From assembly GCF_030269925.1 (NCBI RefSeq), contig NC_085133.1:9134001-9198000 (forward strand): a DNA stretch of 64,000 nt. The letters run 5' to 3'. Source of the DNA: Bombyx mori (Eukaryota; Arthropoda; Insecta; Lepidoptera; Bombycidae). Below the pieces are notes generated by a model that did no database searches, was not told where the DNA came from, and saw only the letters and a list, made by a program, of their open reading frames with translations. This document shows, in pieces, positions 35,029-47,099 of this stretch. Made by a program: the position numbers and the translations under genes. The stretch's first letter is position 1, and each line of letters opens with the position of its first letter.

Positions 35029-36461
35029 GGGTGGATTCGACCAAACTTAAATTTATACTCGAGTAACTATACGAGGAATAACCTATTCCATGATTTTAAT
35101 CTCGAGTAAATCCATAGTCGTTTTTCCATGTATAATTACGCTAGGAATAACAATACGCGAATAGCAGAGTGAATGGTGAACAAAAATAAAATCCGGCAAA
35201 TAAATGTTGTTGTTCAACGGCATAGTGTAAGAGCATACAAATCGTCAACTCGATTTTGCCGTATTTTAGTGTGAAAAAGTAGCTGTTGTGTAAGATATCC
35301 AGCTGTCAAACGTATTATTTTTATTTGTTGTTTGTTTGAGGGAATTGTCAAGTTTTGTTGTGTGGTTTTATCTTTTTTCGTTTAAACGTTGCATTATACA
35401 ATGCCAGACTATTAATAATAATTTAGTGCATTGCGTTGACTTGAAATTAAAACAGAATAAATATTTATGAAATGACAGAAATCAGATGTTGGACTTTGTA
35501 TATCAATGATATACCCCGGTCTCCGGAGACCCATCTGGCGCTCTTCGCCGATGACACCGCCATCTACTACTCGTGTAGGAAGAAGGCGTTGCTTCATCGA
35601 CGACTTCAGACCGCAGCTACCACCATGGGACAGTGGTTCCGGAAGTGGCGCATCGACATCAACCCCACGAAAAGCACAGCGGTGCTCTTCAAAAGGGGTC
35701 GCCCTCCGAACACCACGCTGAGCATCCCCCTCCCGACTAGGCGCGTCAACACCTCCGCCCCCGCCATTCGCCCAATCACGATGTTCGACCACCCCATACC
35801 GTGGGCCCCGAAGGTCAAATATTTAGGCGTCACCCTCGACAGTAGGATGACATTCCGCCCCCACATCAAGACGGTACGCGACCGTGCCGCCTTCATCCTA
35901 GGACGTCTCTACCCGATGATATGTAGGAGAAGTAAAATGTCCCTTAGAAATAAGGTGACACTCTACAAAACTTGCATACGCCCCGTTATGACCTATGCAA
36001 GTGTAGTGTTCGCTCACGCGGCCCGCATACACCTAAAATCATTTCAAATTATTCAATCCCGTTTTTGCAGGATAGCCGTCGGAGCACCGTGGTTCGTCAG
36101 GAATGTCGACCTCCATGACGACCTGGACTTAGAGTCCATCAGTAAGTATCTTCAGTCGGCGTCCATGCGCCACTTCGATAAAGCGGCACGACACGAGAAC
36201 CCTCTAATCGTGGTCGCCGGTAACTACATTCCCGATCCTGCGGACAGGAAAAAAAAAAAAAAAACAAGGACTGACTGACGCCATTACTATAATCTAGGAA
36301 TAGCTCCGTTATTCCGTGCGAAACGGCGGTATAGTAACAATTCCCGAATAGGCCCACTATTCTTAGAATTGTAGATAGTAGAACGTAAAATTGATTTATT
36401 CTCGATTAACTGACGAGTTATTCTAAGAATAAGATTTACTCTTGTTTGGTCGAATCGACCC
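35029..36461. mobile_element. Harbinger-like element interrupted by LINE-B
   Basis: Inverted ends GGGTGGATTCGACCAAAC / GGGTCGATTCGACCAAAC, with TAA at 35026-35028 and 36462-36464. Without the LINE insert (about 35480-36270) the element is about 640 bp and non-coding. Confidence 0.75.
35485..36265 (+). mobile_element. LINE-B reverse-transcriptase fragment ending in internal poly-A
   Basis: Open frame encodes LYINDIPRSPETHLALFADD (catalytic FADD), QWFRKWRIDINPTKS, KVTLYKTCIRPVMTYASVVF and LDLESISKYLQSAS, then NYIPDPADR and immediately 16 A's. Most of the RT, all the endonuclease and the usual 3' UTR are missing. Nested in the Harbinger-like element. Confidence 0.9.
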
Positions 36462-36780
36462 TAAGACGATTATAATATATTTAACGATCGCTAGGAAAAA
36501 TCATTAGCACAAATATGTCATATCATGCTAAGTTTGTTAATAAGTTAAATAAATAAAAAAAACTTGTGAAAATTTGCATTGCGATTTCCTGTTCGCATCT
36601 GACGCAATACAAAGTTATCGAAAATAATAATTTTATTATGTCAAAATTATAAATTAGCTTTAATTAAATTTTAATTAGGGATTCGAGCGATTACATTGTA
36701 TGAATGTTTTCGCATTATTGTTTCAATCACACGGGCCGCTTGATGTTAAGCTGTTAGTTCATAAACACTAATACGTAAAT

Positions 36781-37207
36781 AGCCGTCGTCGTGGCCTAAA
36801 GGATAAGACGTCCGGTGCATTCGTGTGCAGCGATGCACCGGTGTTCGAATCCCGCAGGCGGGTACCAATTTTTCTAATGAAATACGTACCTAACAAATGT
36901 TCACGATTGACTTCCGCGGTGAAGGAATAACATCGTGTAATAAAAATGAAACCCGCAAAATTATAATTTGCGTAATTACTGATGGTAAGACCTCTTGTGA
37001 GTCCGCACGGGTAGGTACCACCATCCTGGATATTTCTGCCGTGAAGCAGTAATGCGTTTCGGTTTGAAGGGCGGGGCAGCCGTTATAACTATACTGTCTA
37101 TTAGAACTCATGTCTCAAGGTAGGTGACGATAAATACTTTGTAGATGTCTATGGGCTCCGGTAACCAGGTGGGCCGAGCTTGTCCACCCATCTAAGCAAG
37201 AAAAAAG
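36781..37207 (+). mobile_element. Bm1 SINE, full length
   Basis: AGCCGTCGTCGTGGCCTAAA (A box), GTGTTCGAATCCCGCAGGCG (B box), body and tail to CATCTAAGCAAGAAAAAAG. Good reference copy. Confidence 0.93.
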
Positions 37208-37724
37208 AAACTTACATACACAAGAAATAATAAAGCGGATTCAAAACGTTTAAAATAAAAACATAATAGAATTACTTTGTCGTTTACTAAAAAAATTCAA
37301 ATAGATTTTCGTAAAATGTTTTTGGATAATGTCTATTTACCTATAGTCAATCAGAAGTCGTGAAGATACTTCCATCGGTTTTAGCGCCACGCTGAATAAT
37401 TTTAATTATTGTAGATAACACTTAATTATTTTTTTTATCGGAATTATGCAGCACCACACGCCTCACTTTTTTTCTAATTGTTTACTCAATGATGTCACTT
37501 GGATTGATGGAAAAGTTTCTTGTTTTTAACGCATTTAAAGCCAAAGAAAAAAGAAACGGATCACCTTCTTTAATATATTTTTTTCGTAATGTAGATAATA
37601 TGAACGATAGTTCTTACCAGGTACAGAGTACAGATGCATTTGTGTCTCTTAATAAATAATTTCCTATAATAATGTATTGTCAGTGGGTTTAATTGGACTC
37701 AAAAAGTTACAAATTCAGCACACA

Positions 37725-37925
37725 CGGAGAATGAATGAACTCCCCTCCACGGTGTTTTCCGAGCGCTATGACATGTCCTTCTTCAAACGAGGCTTGCGGA
37801 GAGTACTTTGTGGTAGGCAGCGGCTTGGCTCTGCCCCTGGCATTGCTGACGTCCATGAGCGACGGTGACCACTTACCATCAGGTGGGCCGTATGCTCGTC
37901 TGCCTACAAAGGCAATAAAAAAAAG
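37725..37925 (+). mobile_element. LINE-C 3' end
   Basis: Encodes MNELPSTVFSERYDMSFFKR and GLRRVLCGRQRLGSAPG, then CATCAGGTGGGCCGTATGCT and GGCAATAAAAAAAA. Best LINE-C 3' copy here. Confidence 0.8.
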
Positions 37926-38039
37926 AAGGTTTAAGGTCGCCCTAACTGTTGACAAACTCACAGAGTCGTCTTAGATTTACCGACGTGTGATGCAGAAGGA
38001 CAATGACTATATTGTTCACCGGGTATTAGCCTTGTCTGA

Positions 38040-38568
38040 AAATAGGCACTGAAGAGGGCGCCTCCGGAGACACGGTGGTCAAATATGATCTCAAGCACTT
38101 AAAGAGCTTTTTGTGTCAGGTATGGTTGGACTGGATACCCTAAACCACAGGCGAAAGTTGCATCTACTCGTAAATTACTGTTCTTTATTACAGAACAGAG
38201 TCAATAATCCCTTCGCACTACGGCAAATGACACTATTCGTCCCGCAACAGTATACGCGGGTGGGAGTGCGCCGCCACCACCACTTATTCGCGGCGTTGGC
38301 GGGGCTGAGGACCCGTAGAGCTAGGAACTGTCCAACGGCCAGGGCAATTGCGCTCTTAAACGAATTTCTGTCCGAAATCCAGGATGCTGACGTGTTTGCC
38401 GATAGTTGAGGAATACTTTTGTCAAAAATAATGTTATTTTTAGCATAATAATAGTACATACTTCATAATTTTAATAATGTTTTTTTTGTTAACGAGTTAG
38501 GCGTTTTGGTGCAAACTGTAAGCCTAACTTTGTATTGAATGGAATAAATAAATAAATAAATAAATAAG
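38040..38568 (+). mobile_element. CR1-like LINE 3' end with (AAATA) tail
   Basis: Frame HRRKLHLLVNYCSLLQNRVN ... ALRQMTLFVPQQYTRVGVRR, RNCPTARAIALLNEFL; C-terminus style of moth CR1/L2-like LINEs. AATAAATAAATA tail at 38541-38568. Confidence 0.7.
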
Positions 38569-38910
38569 AGACCTAACTGAACAGTCTCAGGATAGAAATT
38601 CCTGGCACGGAAGAATTAGAAAAGCCGATTCTAACAAATAATTCTATATATAATTCTAATAAATAATTACCTATAATAATGTGGGACCTAACCAAAGTGG
38701 GACAAGCAAAATTAGAACTAGATGTGTTACAAAACGTATCAAATTTATAACAAATAAAACATATCAGTCAAATACATAGATATATTATTAAACAAATCAT
38801 CAAATGTCAGGGTTAAGTTATTGGTCACTTCTAATTGGTACGCTTCATGTAGTAATGTAGGGGCATACGTCTGTTATATCCATAACCTTATTTGTTGGTC
38901 TTTTTTGCGG

Positions 38911-39040
38911 AGATGGGTAAACGAATTGACGGTCCATTTGATTTTATACGAATTGCATTATCGCGGCAGAAATAGGCACGTGGTTCATACCTACACGTGC
39001 ACGGGTTCACAAGATTTACTCTCACCAGTTTTACTCTCAC
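38911..39040 (-). mobile_element. Bm1 SINE, decayed
   Basis: GAGATGGGTAAACGAATTGA and CGGCAGAAATAGGCACGTGG are recognisable; a large middle part is gone. Confidence 0.6.
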
Positions 39041-39065
39041 CATTATACAAATATACAACACGACA

Positions 39066-39330
39066 ACGGCCGTCTGGTGTAGTGGTAAGTGACATGGTCA
39101 CTACATAAGGGGGTCGCGGGTTCGAATCCCGCCAAGGGAAGATATTTGTATGATAAAAATAAATGTCTTTTCCAGGGTTATGGATGTATCTTAAATATAT
39201 GTATGTGTATAATAAAAATCTTACATTTATATCCGTTATCTGGTACCTGTAACACAAGTTCTTTACGAACTTATCACGGGACCAGTTAACGTGGCGTGAT
39301 TTTTAGTAAATATTTATTTATTATTATTAT
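39066..39330 (+). mobile_element. tRNA-derived SINE (second non-Bm1 type)
   Basis: tRNA-like head GGCCGTCTGGTGTAGTGGTA (A box) and GCGGGTTCGAATCCCGCCAA (B box), then a non-tRNA body ending in (TTATTA)n. Not a tRNA gene: the cloverleaf cannot be completed. Confidence 0.7.
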
Positions 39331-39364
39331 TTGATAACATTTTGCCGGTCTGATCTTTTTTTTG

Positions 39365-39795
39365 CCGTTTATGGAATGCACTACCCATAAACATTAATGA
39401 ATCGCCCTCGCCGGAAATTTTCAAGTTCAGATTGAAATCGCACTACCTTCCACAGTAATATGGCTCCTACTATATAATTACTGTACAAGTTGCTACTTAT
39501 TTTGTATTTACTTGCATATTTTTAGTATTTATTTTTATTTAATCGTATGTAAGTCTATCTTATATTGTATTTATTTTTCAAATGTGTATATAAGTATATA
39601 TTTTTATGTAAGTTTATTAAGATATAGCACCGTCCAGTTCGCTTATTCCTCTCCCTGCAAGGTTGCCTGGAAGAGATCGCTTTCAGCGATAAGGCCGCCA
39701 ATTTATATCACCTACTATTATTTGTTTTTTATATGCTTACCCTGTACATATTATTATGGTGTTAAATAAAGTGTTATATTATTATTATTATTATT
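39365..39795 (+). mobile_element. CR1-like LINE 3' end
   Basis: Frame WNALPININESPSPEIFKFR then LKSHYLPQ and stop; CTCCCTGCAAGGTTGCCTGG and a (TTA)n tail. Confidence 0.65.
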
Positions 39796-39841
39796 TGTAT
39801 GAAGTTATTTCTTAACTCATTCCTGAATATATCCTCAGTAG

Positions 39842-40168
39842 GTATTTCATTCGAAAAATTGGTAGCTATCCACGTGATTTGAACACCGGCGTCGCCCGAT
39901 ATGGATACATCGGGCGTCTTATTCTATTTTTTATTATTTATGGGTTAGATGGGTGGACGGGCTCACGGCCTACCTGATGTTAAGTCGTTACCGAAGCCCA
40001 CAGACATCTATAAAGAAAATGCTGCCACCTACATAAATACATGAGATCTAAAGTCTCAGTTTTTACAGTACAGCCCTTCAAACCGAAACGCATTACTGCT
40101 TCACTGCAGAAATAGGCTGGGTGGTCGTACCTACGCGTGCGGACTCACAAAACGTCCTACCACCAGTA
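39842..40168 (-). mobile_element. Bm1 SINE, two pieces
   Basis: Head fragment 39842-39925 (TTCATTCGAAAAATTGGTAG ... ATCGGGCGTCTTATTC) and a 3' half 39928-40168 (TTAGATGGGTGGACGGGCTC ... CGTCCTACCACCAGT), both minus, joined in the wrong order for a single intact copy. Confidence 0.8.
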
Positions 40169-40654
40169 AACCAAGATGACTTTATATAGATCACATAATA
40201 TATTTCAGATAGATCATTATTAAACACACTTTAATGTTTTAAATTCTAGGTATATGTATTTCTACAAGAGATTACAGTGTGGCTGACACATTACGCCGCT
40301 GAGATATAACGTCCGACAACCTAGGACTAGATTGTAAACAACAAATAGGTCGGGCGAAGTTTACAATCTAAGAACGACTTAAACTTGAAAACAACATGTA
40401 AATAATCTTAAGAGTTCAATGTAACTACGTGGAACTGGGGAGATTGTTGCTTCGTGGTAAATGAGCGTGGAATGTATTTATAGTTCTTTGAGATGTTTAT
40501 TTGTTCTTTTATTACATATTAAAGATTAAATACAGATAAATATAAAATCGCTGCGCCGCTCTTGGCGGATAGATTTGAAAGAGAAAAAGTGTCATGGCGG
40601 ACGTTGCTCGCTGTCACTTTTTTCAGAAACCCCGTCAGCTCATCTACCCGTCCG
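40169..40654. other. No gene or recognised repeat
   Basis: AT-rich. A TATTTATAG and ATTAAAGATTAAATAC region near 40480-40540 faintly resembles an LTR edge; unsupported. Confidence 0.3.
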
Positions 40655-41580
40655 AATTTTTTTTCCCTACCTATGCTGATAGCCTTGAGAGGCTATTTCA
40701 GCTTCGCCCTAACGTTTGTAGGTGGGCTCGCGGGGCTCAAACCTGACGACGATGCTAACACGAACCCTAGCAAGAGCCGTGCTTCGCAGAATCTACCACC
40801 GGATCGGAAACGCGACCCACTGAGAAGATCCGGCGAGAAACTCAGTGGGCTGTGTCTGAGAGTTAATTTACTCGTCGAGCCCTTCGTCGCAAGCGACGGG
40901 TTCGACGAGAACGGTGACCGGTGCTTGAAGTACCTAGAAGCACCGTTAGTGGATCGGGAGGATCCGAGATGACGTGTTTTGGGCGACGTCGACTGCTTTC
41001 CATTCTGTCTGCAGGATCGGGAATGTAGTTACCGGCGGCCACGATGAGAGGGTTCTCGTGTCGTGCCGCTTTATCGAAGTGGCGCATCGACGCCGATTGT
41101 AGATACTTACTGATGGACTCTAAGTCCAGGTCGTCATGGAGGTCGACGTTCTTGACGAACCACGGGGCTCCGACGGCTATCCTGCAAAAACGGGATTGAA
41201 TAATTTGAAAGGATTTTAAGCGAGTGCGGGCCGCGTGAGCGAACACTACACTTGCATAGGTCATGACGGGGCGTATGCAAGTTTTGTAGAGTGTCACCTT
41301 ATTTCTAAGGGACATTTTACTTCGCCTGCATATCATCAGGTAGAGACGTCCTAGAATGAAGGCGGCACGGTCGCGTAGCGTCTTAATATGAGGGCGGAAT
41401 GTCATCCTTTGGTCGAGGGTGAAGCCTAAATATTTGACCTTCGGGGCCCACGGTATGGGCTGGTCGAACATCGTGATTGGGCGAATGGCGGAGGCGGATG
41501 TGTCGACGGGCCTAGACGGGAGAGGGATGCTCAACGTGGTGTTCGGAGGGCGACCCCTTTTGAAGAGCACTACCCGTCCG
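40655..41580 (-). mobile_element. LINE-B 3' portion with RT end
   Basis: Minus frame 40863-41570 encodes VKYLGFTLDQRMTFRPHIKT, KVTLYKTCIRPVMTYASVVF and DDLDLESISKYLQSAS to the ORF end; complete LINE-B 3' UTR follows to TTTTTTTTCCCTACC at 40658. Best reference for LINE-B 3' scraps here. Confidence 0.92.
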
Positions 41581-42079
41581 CGTGAAGTTGGAAAAGTCCC
41601 TGAGGCTATCAGCGAAGAGAAAACAGAAGTTTTTTTCTTTTTGGAAAATACTCTTTTATGTCAATATCTAAACAAAATCAAAATAGTGCGCAAAAAGTTT
41701 TTTTTTTTTACAAGTATTATTGTTTTAAATGAATCAGAATTTATTAAAACGAAATACAGTTACAAATCACTACAATGTTAATGTTTAATGAAGATAAAAA
41801 CGATCAGAATTGTAATTGAGCGAATCCAAATAAACAATGACCCTGGCTTGTCACATAACGACGCGTGGTGAGCACGTGCTGCCATGATAATCGACACCCG
41901 AATTATTAGGAAATAATAGAGAACAGTTTTTAGTACATATCAATTATTATCCGTATTCAAATGGTTATTGTGAAAGTGAATTTTTACGCTCTTGCTGTTT
42001 TGTCCGGCCGAAGCCACTATTTTAAACAGCTTCAAATATATGAGAGGTAGATCGCGAAACAGCTCCCCAGGTATTAATA

Positions 42080-42122
42080 ATACGTACGTAACAAATTTTC
42101 ACGATTGACTTCCACGGTGAAA
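42080..42122 (+). mobile_element. Bm1 SINE scrap
   Basis: ACGTACGTAACAAATTTTCA then CGATTGACTTCCACGGTGAA, central Bm1. Confidence 0.65.
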
Positions 42123-42257
42123 TTACTTCAAGCACCGGTCATCGTTCTCGTCGAACCTCGAAAATTACCATTTAAATATCTACTTATCTACAGGGCATTG
42201 CGAATTTTTTTAACCCATTCTCTTCTGTCAGCTGTCTTCTCAAAACTTACTCCTCTT

Positions 42258-42491
42258 TCTCTGTGTGTTTGTGGGTTAATTTACTCACCGAGCTCTTCGT
42301 CGCAAGCGACAGGTTCGACGAGAACGATGACCGGTGCTTGAGGTACCTAGAAGCACCGTTAGTGGATCGGGAGGATCCCAAATGTCGTGTTTTGGGCGAC
42401 GTCGACTGCTTTCTATTCTGTCCGCAGGATCGGGAATGTAGTTACCGTCGGCCATGGTGAGAGGGTTCTCGTGTCGTGCCGCTTTCTCGAA
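42258..42491 (-). mobile_element. LINE-B fragment
   Basis: GTTAATTTACTCACCGAGCT through GGGCGACGTCGACTGCTTTC into the ORF2 end (CGTGTCGTGCCGCTTTCTCG). Confidence 0.85.
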
Positions 42492-42711
42492 ATGAAATTA
42501 CAACTTAAAAATACGTATTTGAATTAAAAACATTATTATTTTTTATGATCACGGCGCTTGCAGCAGTAGCGAAATATTGCGAACTCATTAAATGTGAACA
42601 TACTAAGTGTAATGTCGATGGCGGCCGACGTTAAAACATTTATATATGAATTGTTAGCGAGATTTATAAAAAAAAAGTTGGCATATATGGGCAGACGAGC
42701 TCCCTGCTTTT

Positions 42712-42953
42712 TTTTAATTGCTTAGATGCGTGGACGAGCTCACAGCCCACCTGGTATTAAGTGGTTACTGGAGCCCATAGACATCTACAATGTAAATGCG
42801 CCACCCACCTTGAGTTAGAAGTTCTAAGGACTCAGTATAGTTACAACGGCTACCCCACCCTTCAAACCGAAACGCATTACTGCTTCACGGCAGAAATAGG
42901 CGGGGTGGTGGTACCTACCCGTGCGCACTCACAAGAGGTCCTACCACCAGTGA
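42712..42953 (-). mobile_element. Bm1 SINE, 3' half
   Basis: AATTGCTTAGATGCGTGGAC ... AAGAGGTCCTACCACCAGTG. Confidence 0.92.
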
Positions 42954-43019
42954 ACCGGCTCATTCGGTTTTCGTACCTTCGCTTTGCCATTAGTTAGTGC
43001 AATCGTATAGTTACCTATA

Positions 43020-43520
43020 GTTGTTAGGTTCGGTATCTTAAGTCCCTAGTTCATCAGGAAGTCAGTTGATAAAATCAACTAAGCCACCAAAACGCAAGGC
43101 AAAACAACATCCACATAATTCCCCTATCCGATAGCAAAAGTACTATTACGCCAGTAAGAGCCACGCCATCTATTGTCGAATAGATATCAAAAGAACTAGT
43201 AAAACCCGAGAACGCTCGAGAAATACAACGCCATCTATTATCAAATTGCGGAAACACATATCGAAACTACACGACTTATCAAAAATGCTATCGATAATTC
43301 TAGGGATGTCGTATCGACTATAAAAGCGTTGCAGAGACGATACGAAGTTAGCTATTAAGCGGATCTACTCGAAGCGAAACAGCGAACGGATCACCCGAAG
43401 CGAAGCGGAAGAAGTGAATTACGATTTGTAAAGTGTTCTGTAAGTGTTTTAGGTGTTAAATAGAGTTTTACTCTGTACTTCGGTAGAATTTTTATTTATG
43501 TCGAACGCCAGCGCGTACAT
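43020..43520 (+). mobile_element. Possible solo LTR
   Basis: A TATA-like GACTATAAAAGCG (43316-43328) lies about 35 bp upstream of a GAAGTTAGCTATTA segment; the CCAGTAAGAGCCACGCCATC core is shared with 10285-10345. No gag/pol next to it and no confirmed target duplication, so the ends are guesses. Confidence 0.4.
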
Positions 43521-43759
43521 AAGTACAGTACATAAGGAACAAATGAGAAACAAACGAATAGGGTTACATTTTGAAAAACAACGCTACCATCTGACTTAGG
43601 AGCTAAAAGAAAACTGTAAAAGCTCTCGATTAAAAACAAAAACAAAAAAATTAACACGCTTATATTTGCTAGCCGAACTAAAAGTAGTTAGAAGATAATT
43701 TTCTAGAAGCAAAAAAAAAGGATGATAAAAAAAATATAAATCCTGCATAAGCCCACTTC

Positions 43760-44290
43760 TCCCTTACATTTACTTGAGCGATTCTCTTTCATTCGTTCTC
43801 CTGATGCTCCCTGCAGATCCAACCAACGTTCTGTCTTGTTATTCCCTTCCCACAAAACCAATTTCTAGTCTCACTCCTTTACTGTGCACGCGGTCAGACT
43901 GTGGAATTCGCTGCCGGCTGATATCCGAGTTTGCAAGTCTGTTTTTGTTTTTAAATACAAGGTCAAACAATTCTATCTCTCATCAACCGAATGATCATTG
44001 TTCTATACGCTTCGTATATACTGTGTTACTTATAATATTTTGTATTCAAGTTTAACAATATTTGCTATGTGTATGTGCATTACTATAATTCTCATGTTGT
44101 ATTTGTTATTTTAGTTATGTGTTATTTGTTCTACACACACTTATCACTTTTAATTATCATTCTCATAATCCTCTCGCAGGTCTGCTGGAAGAGATTTCTT
44201 AAAGAAATAAGCAGCGCCTTTGTACAAAACTTTCCTATTACTCTGTACTATGTCTTCTTTTCTGTGTGTACATAAATAAATAAATTAAAT
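43760..44290 (+). mobile_element. CR1-like LINE 3' end
   Basis: Frame AVRLWNSLPADIRVCKSVFV (one frame break) followed by FKYKVKQFYLSSTE and stop, a classic CR1/L2-like C-terminus; then the 3' UTR shared with 26480-26800 and an (AAAT)n tail. Confidence 0.8.
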
Positions 44291-44887
44291 AATTCTGTCG
44301 TTAAAGTGTGTGCTAGATGCCATTTTATTGACCGATAGAACAATAGGCAAATGTAGAGTTATTTTGAAGTATATCAAACATCACCCCGCCCTAATTAAAG
44401 CACGTTATGAAGCGGTTTTTTTCAACTGCGACTTCATCTTTTTGAACTAACCGGTCACGTGATTCGCAAAAAAAACTGAGTGAAAAACACGACATCGTAG
44501 ATTGACCACATCTTGACATAGCGTTAAAATGTTGCATCATTAGTTTAGTATTAAAATAACTATATCGGCTAAGTATTTTAGTCAACTTCAAAGAAGGCGG
44601 AGGCTCTCGATTCGACTGTATTTTTAAGTTATTTTTTCCCTAAGAACTTTTTTCTAGGTGAACTGATTTTGACGATAATTTTATTTGAAAAAAAATATCT
44701 CGGTGATATTTTCAATTTGTACAACCATGTAAGAGTTCTTTTCTTCAAATCAAAATTGAATAATTTCAAATTTAAATTAAGCTCATATGATTCTAAGGTT
44801 ATATCACTTCAATCCGACTGTCGTGAAGTGTCGTGTGTTTTCGCCTCAAACGACATACAGTGTGTTGTGTGTGCATTTAAAGTTGAG

Positions 44888-45026
44888 TACTTAACGGTAG
44901 GCAGCGGTTTGGCTCTGCCCCTGGTATTACTGACGTCCATGAGCGACGGTAACCACTTACCATCAGGTGGGCCGTGTGCTCGTCTGCCTACTCCTCCTCC
45001 TCGCTTCGGCTTCCTCAATGTTGAGG
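44888..45026 (+). mobile_element. LINE-C 3' fragment joined to another repeat
   Basis: GTAGGCAGCGGTTTGGCTCT, CATCAGGTGGGCCGTGTGCT, then TCCTCCTCCTCGCTTCGGCT. The latter repeat continues at 45483 after the hAT-like insertion. Confidence 0.65.
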
Positions 45027-45034
45027 GCCGTGAC

Positions 45035-45474
45035 TAGCTATGATCGATATTAGAAAAACATCAATGTTGACATCGATTTAAAAGTATCGATGTACGATTA
45101 ACATCGATAGCAAAACATCCATGTCTAAAAACATGGATGTTTTTGGTAGGAAATAAAAGTGTCTATTTAATTTATTATACGTGTTTATTAATTAAAACTA
45201 CGTTTTACGGATTATGAGCGGGCGTTTAATTATTGGACTTTGCTCTGACGTCACACTTCACAATTAACATTTTTTTTATTTCACACACATTAATGCAGTA
45301 AGGCTTACTTCGATTGCGTTAATCAGTGTCATCCAGGGAATCACTAGCCAGAAAGTACATCCACCGTTAGATGGCCCTAAAAGAATTATGGACGTTTCGA
45401 TATTTTATTCTCACGATGTTATCGAAACCAAACATCGATGTTTTTTCAACATCGATGGATATCGATCATCCCTA
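45035..45474. mobile_element. hAT-like MITE rich in ATCGATG motifs
   Basis: Inverted ends TAGCTATGATCGATA / TAGGGATGATCGATA with 8-bp flanks GCCGTGAC (45027-45034) and GTCGTGAC (45475-45482). AACATCGATG-type motifs recur on both strands inside. 440 bp, no ORF. Confidence 0.75.
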
Positions 45475-45482
45475 GTCGTGAC

Positions 45483-45655
45483 CACCTACCTCCTCGCAAC
45501 AAGAGCTTATTGTCCACAATGTGATCCATCACTATATGCCATTTTGTCCTATCTTTTGGACATCATGGAATGTGTTGTCGAGAGTAGAGCGGATCTGGTC
45601 AGTCCACCCTGTCAGGCTTGTACCTCGTGGTCTGTTAGGCAATAGGGCAATAAAA
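45483..45655 (+). repeat. Unclassified repeat, right part
   Basis: CACCTACCTCCTCGCAACAA ... GTGTTGTCGAGAGTAGAGCG ... GGCAATAAAAATA; the left part is before the hAT-like insert. Resembles 23700-23770 and 62341-62400 weakly. Confidence 0.4.
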
Positions 45656-45953
45656 ATATTAAAAAAATGACAACTCGCTCAATGACAATCCAAATATTAT
45701 CATTTTTAAATCGGGAATGCTGATCAGATGCCTCAATTCGCGAACTATGGAGAACAGCTGTCAAGATTTAATAAACAAAGATTCCTTACAACCACGACTG
45801 CTCTGACAAGAGTAACCGGCTATGATTGATGATGATCAGATGCGTAGAGCAACCCAACATTGGATATTGTAGGTACTTGTATCAAGAATGCGTAATAGAC
45901 TGAATTTTTTGTTGATAATATAAGATTATTGAGAATCCTGATCTCATGCTGCG

Positions 45954-46193
45954 GTGGAAACTTTCGAACCTAAAGATATCATTTCACTTTTGTATCGTCT
46001 ATTTCTTAGAGAGCACTTTAAGGAAAAGTTTGAGATGGGCCCACCATTTTCTTTCACGAACGCTTCTCCCACCACCGGCGTGCTCTTCCTTACTAATTTT
46101 CACGTTCTACATCTATCCAAACTGCTTTCCAGGAGACCAGTTTTCCACGTGAAATCCGGTAACGAATGTCATAGCACATGGAAGACTTTTTAA
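45954..46193 (+). CDS. Orphan ORF of 79 codons, unrecognised
   Basis: Contains ETFEPKDIISLLYRLFLREH, FKEKFEMGPPFSF and a hydrophobic middle. No family recognised; 60 codons would be near chance level, so this may be a decayed repeat ORF. No splice signals or promoter support it. Confidence 0.15.
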   Translation: METFEPKDIISLLYRLFLREHFKEKFEMGPPFSFTNASPTTGVLFLTNFHVLHLSKLLSRRPVFHVKSGNECHSTWKTF

Positions 46194-46446
46194 TTGAGGT
46201 TTGGTAAATGTCTTTACCGACAAAAAAATCCGAACGGATACTAACATAGATCGTCAGCTGTACCGCTAGTATTGCTGACGTCTATGACGACAAAACTTGT
46301 TGTCATTTAGACTGTGTAATGGCAAGCGGTGTGTGGGATGGCCACCTAACAGATTCTGATGGACTAAGGACCTGGTGAGAATCGATAGGTCACGTGGAGA
46401 CGAACTGGCCGCACTGTAGATCGATTTCAGAGGCTTGTGTTCATTG

Positions 46447-46626
46447 CGCTTAGTGCGAGTTTTTTAACGTTCTCGATAACGTAAACGTTAACTCAGATTT
46501 GTATGCAGTTTTCGCGAACTGCACCGCACCACCCCTAGCGGCAAACGTAGGCAAACGAGCCAACTCCATATAAATTTGAGTTAACTTTTACGGTATCGAA
46601 AACGTTAAAAAATTCGCACTAAGCAC
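46447..46626. mobile_element. Foldback MITE, family F (copy 4)
   Basis: GCGCTTAGTGCGAGTTTTTT and the inverse AAATTCGCACTAAGCAC, with arms TTAACGTTCTCGATAACG / CGGTATCGAAAACGTTAA. Confidence 0.85.
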
Positions 46627-47099
46627 AAAGCAGTCGGCAGCTATATACTGAGATGATGAGACTGTCTATCAAACGAGCAACATAAAGTGTGTTTTATTTT
46701 TATTTTGCGATTACATACCAATAAGAAGGGGCATAAAAATAAAAATAAATCTCCGAAAATCAACGAATCTCCTTACACGGGTCGAAAACAGAAATCGCAC
46801 GTTACAAAGTTCATTTTTAAATCAATAGTGATCACGCTATCATCATGTTGGACTTTCAATCACACAACAACCATTTCATTATAAGGTAAAACATTGTTAG
46901 CTATTGAATCGAATACAATATTAAATTAATGCTTAATTAACGAATGTTATTTTATCCACTGCTTAATTAATATAATACTGAAGTCATGTTCGAGAAATAG
47001 CAAGATCCGTGTGTGAAAATGACTCAGACTGTTTCGAGCGACAAAGCTATGTGCGTTTGATAAAGCTAAGTTAATCGGAATTAGCTGAACACAAAATTA

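Noticed and set aside
35412..35896. Long minus-strand and other-frame ORFs opposite the LINE-B reverse transcriptase
   Set aside because: Frame shadows of the plus-strand RT sequence; GC-rich coding DNA opens antisense frames.
36781..36860. Other tRNA-like heads with GTTCGAATCCC
   Set aside because: These are the heads of Bm1 SINEs, each continuing into the ordinary Bm1 body.
39066..39140. Possible true tRNA gene
   Set aside because: A and B boxes are present, but the acceptor stem does not pair and a SINE-type body follows.
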